From an uncultured Polymorphobacter sp. (GTDB lineage Bacteria > Pseudomonadota > Alphaproteobacteria > Sphingomonadales > Sphingomonadaceae), in the NCBI GenBank assembly GCA_937871645.1, contig CALMPZ010000153.1:1-8811 (forward strand): 8,811 bases of DNA, written 5' to 3'. Below, piece by piece: positions 5,657 through 8,811 of the stretch. The stretch's first letter is position 1. Each line of letters begins with the position of its first letter. A program made the translations under genes and the position numbers. The notes under the pieces were generated by a model, which searched no databases, had not been told where the DNA came from, and saw nothing but the letters and a program-made list of their open reading frames with translations.

Positions 5657-5836
5657 CTAATGCAACTTCGTCAGTTTCAGTCCGTCGGCCTTGGCGCGGT
5701 CCTTGGTCGACTCCTCGCTGCGGCCGAGCGCCTTGGCGATGGCGCGCAGCGACTGGCCCTTGCCGGCCAATATGTGCAGCTTTTGCAGCTCGTCCGACGT
5801 CCACGGCTGCTTGTGACGTTCAAAGCGCTCGCCCAT
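5657..5836 (-). CDS. Small helix-turn-helix (SANT/GcrA-like) protein
   Basis: A 59-residue protein from ATG 5836 to TAG 5657. The pattern WTSDELQKLHILAGKGQSLR (12-31) followed by AIAKALGRSEESTKDRAKAD (32-51) has the layout of a small tri-helical DNA-binding fold: W-T-x-x-E-x-x-x-L, a Gly-Lys/x turn, I-A-x-x-L-G-R-S turn and a basic recognition helix. It resembles the N-terminal helix-turn-helix of the cell-cycle regulator GcrA and SANT/Myb-like domains, but has no further domain. Its ATG shares one base with the TGA of the gre gene (TGATG), so it is probably translated by coupling to it; there is no need for its own ribosome binding site. It is too basic and too well patterned to be chance coding. 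Target genes are unknown; a nucleoid or local regulator role is inference. Confidence 0.8.
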   Translation of the reverse strand: MGERFERHKQPWTSDELQKLHILAGKGQSLRAIAKALGRSEESTKDRAKADGLKLTKLH

Positions 5837-6312
5837 CAGCCAATCTCCACAATTTCAACTTCGCGGCCGCCGAATTTTGCGGTGTCGCTGACGCTTTTGC
5901 CCATCAAGGCGCGGGCCAGCGGTGCGACATAGGACACGGTGCCGCGCGCCGGGTCAGCCTCGTCCTCGCCGGTGATGCGCCAGACTTCGCGGCCGCCGTC
6001 CTCGCCTTCGAGCGTCACCGTGCACCCGAAGGTCACGGTGTCACCGCGGGCGGGCTCGACCAGTTGAGCGCTGGCGCGGCGTGCCGACCAGTAGCGCAAT
6101 TCGCGCGTGGCGCGCGCCATCGCGGTGCGGTCGCTGGTGATATCGCCCTGCGCGCGCGCTGCCGTAGTCGCGGCGCGCGCTGCTGCCAGCGCGGCGTCGA
6201 TCGCCGCCAGCCCCGCCGCCGTGACATAGTTGGGATGGACCGAAACCGGCCGGTCGGGCAGGTCGGCGGCGACCGACTCGCTGTCGGATTCCTTGGTGAA
6301 CGCAACACTCAT
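5836..6312 (-). CDS. GreA/GreB family transcription elongation factor
   Basis: A 158-residue protein with the Gre layout, the same length as GreA. Residues about 34-82 form the N-terminal helical hairpin that enters the RNA polymerase secondary channel, and 88-158 the FKBP-like C-terminal domain, with the clear family signature GEDEAD at 115-120 followed by GTVSYVAPLARALMGKSVSD. Gre factors stimulate RNA cleavage in backtracked polymerase through acidic residues at the hairpin tip, in GreA as GDLSENAEY. Here the tip reads GDITSDRTA (56-64): the first Asp (57) is kept, the second acid is Ser with an Asp next to it. The N-terminus MSVAFTKESDSE is an extra strand-like segment usual in the sphingomonad subgroup. 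ATG 6312 is chosen for this reason; the frame is open 20 codons further up. No ribosome binding site is seen. It heads a probable three-gene operon. It may be a paralog beside the housekeeping GreA. Confidence 0.88.
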   Translation of the reverse strand: MSVAFTKESDSESVAADLPDRPVSVHPNYVTAAGLAAIDAALAAARAATTAARAQGDITSDRTAMARATRELRYWSARRASAQLVEPARGDTVTFGCTVTLEGEDGGREVWRITGEDEADPARGTVSYVAPLARALMGKSVSDTAKFGGREVEIVEIG

Positions 6313-6323
6313 GCTGCTATCAT
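6295..6323 (+). promoter_or_regulatory. Possible promoter of the DUF1801 gene
   Basis: TTGGTG (6295-6300) and TATCAT (6318-6323) stand 17 bases apart, placing transcription start near 6330, about 40 bases before ATG 6371. The -35 lies inside the 5' end of the divergent gre gene. On the other strand TTGCAG (6347-6342) and CATGAT (6324-6319) also stand 17 bases apart, with the two -10 boxes overlapping. That gre promoter would start at or next to ATG 6312, giving a leaderless message, in line with the missing ribosome binding site. Confidence 0.35.
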
Positions 6324-6370
6324 GCGCGCCGGACCGACGCTCTGCAAATGCTGGGCAAACGGAGGGCAGC

Positions 6371-6721
6371 ATGAACCCCGAGGTTGACGCCTATATCGCG
6401 GCATTGCCGCCACTGCGCCGCGAACGGCTCGAAGCTGCGCGCAGGACGATCCACGCCGCGTTCGACGACATCGCCGAATCGATCGAATGGAAGATGCCGG
6501 TGTTCCGGCGCGGCGGTGCCGGTGCCGAGGCGTTTGTCGCGCTGGCATCGAAGAAGGCCTATGTTTCGGTCTATTTCGGCGATCCCGAAGCGGCGCGCCT
6601 GCTGATGGCCAGCGATCCGCGGCTCAAGGGCGGCAAGGCCTGCGTCAACATCACCGACAGCACGCCCTGGCCTGAGGCGGCGCTGCAGGACGCCATCGCC
6701 GGGGCGCTGCGCGGCGCATGA
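6371..6721 (+). CDS. DUF1801 (YdhG-like) domain protein
   Basis: A 116-residue cytoplasmic protein of the DUF1801/YdhG-like family. Family members have a frataxin-like fold; the Bacillus member YdhG was described as an iron chaperone, but most are uncharacterised. The family pattern is visible: an N-terminal helix (VDAYIAALPPLRRERLEAAR), the signature ESIEWKMPVF at 36-45, the strand pair AFVALASKKAYVSVYF (54-69), and KGGKACVNI at 86-94 before a final helix. ATG 6371 has an excellent ribosome binding site, GGAGGG four bases upstream; the frame is open further up but overlaps the gre start. It is a single-gene unit, divergent from gre (58-bp gap) and converging with the small periplasmic protein gene. 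Function in this organism is unknown. Confidence 0.9.
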   Translation: MNPEVDAYIAALPPLRRERLEAARRTIHAAFDDIAESIEWKMPVFRRGGAGAEAFVALASKKAYVSVYFGDPEAARLLMASDPRLKGGKACVNITDSTPWPEAALQDAIAGALRGA

Positions 6722-6724
6722 CGC

Positions 6725-6755
6725 AAAACAGGGCGGCGGCACGCTGCCACCGCCC
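6725..6755 (-). terminator. Rho-independent terminator between converging genes
   Basis: GGGCGGCGGCA (6731-6741) and TGCCACCGCCC (6745-6755) form an 11-bp stem with one G-T pair around the loop CGC. On the minus strand it is followed by TGTTTTGCG, so it is best as terminator of the gene starting at 7124. On the plus strand it begins 9 bases after the DUF1801 stop, without a T-run behind it, and may work there less well. Confidence 0.75.
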
Positions 6756-6779
6756 CGCCATTTGAACCGGTCGCGAAGC

Positions 6780-7124
6780 TTACTTCTTCGGCGGCGTCAC
6801 GGTCAGCGTGACGCTGTCGAATTCATATTCGCGCAGCTGGCCGTTCTTGTTGCGGACCACGAACAGCTCCTGCGTGAAGTCGATGCTGATCGCGTCGCCG
6901 TTGGCGAAATCATCCGAAATCTGGTTGAGCAGCATCGTTTCGATGACCCCGCTGACGGTATTGCCGCCGGTCGCGCGCGCCAGCACTTCCTTTTGCTTGT
7001 CGGGGCTGAGCATCGAAAGCTCGGCCTTTTCAACGGCGGTCGGTGTCACGGCGATGGCCGCCGTCGACATGCCGAGCGACGCCGCGAACACCAGTGCGCC
7101 GAGCGATACGGTAATCCTGGTCAT
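6780..7124 (-). CDS. Small periplasmic hypothetical protein
   Basis: A 114-residue exported protein. Residues 1-25 are a clear signal peptide (MTRITVSLGALVF, small residues, cut near AIA|VT). The mature part of about 89 residues is mixed: a helical stretch rich in Lys/Glu (TAVEKAELSMLSPDKQKEVL), then GGNTVSGVIETMLLNQISDD, and a C-terminal beta-like part (AISIDFTQELFVVRNKNGQ, then LREYEFDSVTLTV) that ends in PPKK. No Cys remains in the mature protein. I do not recognise a family. ATG 7124 has GGGAGAGA about 6 bases upstream and starts the signal peptide; the frame is open 20 codons further up without another good start. The gene is alone: it has its own promoter candidate and a good terminator. 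Confidence 0.8.
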   Translation of the reverse strand: MTRITVSLGALVFAASLGMSTAAIAVTPTAVEKAELSMLSPDKQKEVLARATGGNTVSGVIETMLLNQISDDFANGDAISIDFTQELFVVRNKNGQLREYEFDSVTLTVTPPKK

Positions 7125-7145
7125 GAAACTCTCTCCCTGAAAGCC

Positions 7146-7197
7146 CGTCCGGTATGGACGCGTCAGAAAAATATAGGGGTGCATGCCGCGATAACAA
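7146..7197 (-). promoter_or_regulatory. Promoter and leader hairpin of the small periplasmic protein gene
   Basis: On the minus strand TTGTTA (7197-7192) and TATATT (7175-7170), with a 16-base spacer, match the vegetative -35 and -10 consensus at four and five of six bases. Transcription would start near 7163, leaving a leader of about 40 bases. The leader contains a perfect 5-bp hairpin, CGTCC (7146-7150) and GGACG (7156-7160). Confidence 0.45.
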
Positions 7198-7257
7198 TGT
7201 GCGGTGCGCCGGTCCGTGCATTTGCCAAGCCTTGGCCGCGCCGGTAAGTCGTTGGCG

Positions 7258-8301
7258 ATGTTGCCGACGCCTGCCAGCCCCTGCCTGCTGATCGACCGCT
7301 ACGCGCTCGTGGCGAACTGGCGGCTGCTCGCGGCGATGAGCGGGGCGGCTTCGTGCGGCGCGGCGATCAAGGCCGATGGCTATGGCATTGGTGCGGCGGC
7401 AACGCTGGTGGCACTCGCTGCCGCCGGCTGCCGCGACTTCTTCGTCGCGCACTGGTCGGAGGTGGATGCGCTCGGCCCGCTGCCGGCCGGGGTGTCGGTC
7501 GCGGTGCTGCACGGCATCCAGAGCGGCGAGATGGCCACTGCACGCGCCTCGGCAGCGCGGCCGGTGCTGTGCACGCCGGCGCAGGTTGCCGCTTGGGCTG
7601 CAGCTGGTGGCGGCGCTTGCGATATCATGGTCGATACCGGCATGAACCGGCTCGGGCTGACGCCGGCGCAAGCTGCATCGGGACTGCTCGAAGGGGTGGC
7701 GGTCGATACGCTGCATAGCCATCTGGCGTGCGCCGACGAGCCGGCGCACCCGCTCAACGCCCGCCAATGCGCCGATTTCACCGCGCTGGTGGCGCAGTTG
7801 CAGCCGCGCCGCGCCGCGCTCGCCAATTCGGCAGGGATATTGCTCGGCGGCGCCTATCATTTCGGCCTGACACGCCCCGGCCTCGGCCTCTACGGCGGCC
7901 AGCCGGTGACGGGCGGCGCCGTCGCCTTGCAACAGGTCGTGCGGATCGAGGCGGGCGTCGTGCAGGTGCGCGATGTCGATGCCGGTGCCAGCATCGGCTA
8001 CGGCGCGACCTTCGTGGCACCGCGCCCCATGCGCATTGCCGTGCTCGGGCTGGGCTATGCCGATGGCTACCGCCGCGCGCTCGGCGCCAGCGGCGTGGCG
8101 CGCATCGGCGGCACACGCTGCCCGGTCGTCGGCCGCGTCTCGATGGACCTGATGATGGTCGATGCGACCGGCACAGGTGTCACCGAAGGCGACCGCGTCG
8201 AAGTCGACTTCGATCTGGCCGCCGCTGCCGCCGCCAGCGACATCGCGCAATATGAGTTGCTGACTGGGTTGGGGCAGCGCTACAGCCGGTGCTGGACATG
8301 A
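7258..8301 (+). CDS. alr: Alanine racemase
   Basis: A 347-residue PLP enzyme that converts L-alanine to D-alanine for peptidoglycan precursors in the cytoplasm. The PLP-binding Lys is K38 in AAIKADGYGIG; the second catalytic base is Y248 in IGYGATF. Other landmarks are DTGMNRLG (126-133), ANSAGILLG (189-197) with RPGLGLYGG, LGLGYADGYRRALG, and RVSMDLMMVD (293-302). Both the barrel and the C-terminal beta domain are complete; the length is slightly under the usual 360-370. In well-studied enzymes a carbamylated Lys sits two residues before the Asp of DTGM (LKMDTGM); here it is Met (M124). ATG 7258 starts right before the first strand (PCLLIDRYALVANW); the ribosome binding site is poor (GGTAAG, 11 bases away), and GTG 7204 in frame would add 18 residues. 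The stop overlaps the next start by ATGA. Confidence 0.93.
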   Translation: MLPTPASPCLLIDRYALVANWRLLAAMSGAASCGAAIKADGYGIGAAATLVALAAAGCRDFFVAHWSEVDALGPLPAGVSVAVLHGIQSGEMATARASAARPVLCTPAQVAAWAAAGGGACDIMVDTGMNRLGLTPAQAASGLLEGVAVDTLHSHLACADEPAHPLNARQCADFTALVAQLQPRRAALANSAGILLGGAYHFGLTRPGLGLYGGQPVTGGAVALQQVVRIEAGVVQVRDVDAGASIGYGATFVAPRPMRIAVLGLGYADGYRRALGASGVARIGGTRCPVVGRVSMDLMMVDATGTGVTEGDRVEVDFDLAAAAAASDIAQYELLTGLGQRYSRCWT

Positions 8302-8811
8302 ACGCCTTGCTCGCCTTCCCCATCGCCGTCGGCAAGTTCGTCATTGCCGGGCTGCGCGCCACCGGCCGGTTGACGGTGTTTGCCGGCCAGGCGCTGTGGC
8401 GGACGCTGCTGCCGCCCTATTATCCGGCGCGGCTGTTCGAACAGATGCTGCTGATCGGCTGGTTCTCGTTGCCGGTGGTCGGGCTGACGGCGCTGTTCAC
8501 CGGCTCGGCGCTGGCGCAGCAGATCTATATCGGCGGCAGCCGCTTCAACGCTGCCTCGACCGTCCCCGCCGTCACCGTCATCGGCATCGTCCGCGAACTC
8601 GGGCCGGTGCTCGGCGGCTTGATGGTCGCGGGCCGCGTGTCGTCGGCAATGGCAGCGGAACTCGGCACGATGCGCGTCACCGAGCAGATCGACGCGCTGG
8701 CGACATTGCGCACCGACCCGTTCCGTTACCTGATCGTGCCGCGCGTGCTCGCGGCGGTCATCGTCATGCCGTTGCTGGTGCTGGTGTCGAACGCGCTCGG
8801 CGTCATGGTCG
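8298..8811 (+). CDS. mlaE: MlaE family ABC transporter permease, 3' end missing
   Basis: The first 171 residues of an MlaE-type permease, cut by the right edge. MlaE forms the inner-membrane channel of the Mla system, which moves phospholipids between inner and outer membrane with the MlaF ATPase and the MlaD substrate-binding protein. Visible are hydrophobic segments at about 52-72, 88-118 and 147-170, and the family core running from VRELGPVLGGLMVAGR (98-113) through AAELGTMRVTEQIDALATL (119-137), then the DPFRYLIVPRV segment. The N-terminal 40 residues are helical and amphipathic, as in the family. ATG 8298 overlaps the alanine racemase stop in ATGA, so the two are translationally coupled and in one operon. 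MlaF and MlaD genes would be expected to the right but are not in the window. The Mla paralog group (Mla versus Tgd/Mkl type) is not decided by this part. Confidence 0.88.
   Translation, partial: MNALLAFPIAVGKFVIAGLRATGRLTVFAGQALWRTLLPPYYPARLFEQMLLIGWFSLPVVGLTALFTGSALAQQIYIGGSRFNAASTVPAVTVIGIVRELGPVLGGLMVAGRVSSAMAAELGTMRVTEQIDALATLRTDPFRYLIVPRVLAAVIVMPLLVLVSNALGVMV

Noticed and set aside
5595..5804. A 69-codon minus-strand open frame overlapping the small HTH gene
   Set aside because: It lies in another frame of the HTH gene and the start of the flavoprotein gene; the product is Arg-rich without pattern, while the 59-residue frame has a clear HTH layout and coupled start.
4661..5932. A 423-codon plus-strand open frame opposite the flavoprotein and HTH genes
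   Set aside because: It is antisense to genes with clear family motifs and shows the Arg/Gln/His-rich composition of a shadow frame.
7030..8250. A 406-codon minus-strand open frame opposite alanine racemase
   Set aside because: It is antisense to alr, has no recognisable domain, and covers the promoter and start of the neighbouring minus-strand gene.

Overview
The window looks like chromosomal sequence from a high-GC alphaproteobacterium, most likely of the order Sphingomonadales. The clues are a secreted protein ending in a variant of the PEPxxWA-CTERM sorting signal, a GreA/GreB-type factor with the 'MSVAFTKE' N-terminus I associate with sphingomonads, an MlaE-type permease behind alanine racemase, and intergenic repeats of the CCCTGAGCCTG(C/T)CGAAG type. 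I see no transposase, integrase, phage gene, CRISPR array, tRNA or rRNA. All identifications are by eye, without database searches.

Region 1 (1-1360) holds two minus-strand genes for small exported proteins of unknown function. The first runs off the left edge and has a Pro/Ala-rich linker. Behind them are two kinds of intergenic repeat. Region 2 (1358-3430) is a minus-strand cluster of a Crp/Fnr-family regulator, a TauD/TfdA-type Fe(II)/2-oxoglutarate dioxygenase and a DUF2721 membrane protein. A set of three related half-sites lies in the 96-bp gap between regulator and dioxygenase and is a candidate operator. Region 3 (3524-4370) has a lone minus-strand PEP-CTERM-type protein with an AT-rich upstream region and a long hairpin downstream.

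Region 4 (4421-6312) is a probable minus-strand operon: GreA/GreB-family factor, then a 59-residue helix-turn-helix protein whose start overlaps the gre stop by one base, then a BaiN/HI0933-family flavoprotein. Divergent from it is a DUF1801 (YdhG-like) gene on the plus strand. That gene converges on a small periplasmic protein gene, with a good shared terminator between them. Region 5 (7258-8811) is a plus-strand pair, alanine racemase and an MlaE-family ABC permease, joined by an ATGA overlap. The permease is cut by the right edge.

Most of this is ordinary core or near-core chromosome. I do not see a convincing new multi-gene system. The best leads are the regulator/dioxygenase pair with its half-sites, the small DNA-binding protein coupled to a Gre factor with an altered acidic tip, and the alanine racemase with Met at the usual carbamylated-Lys position.
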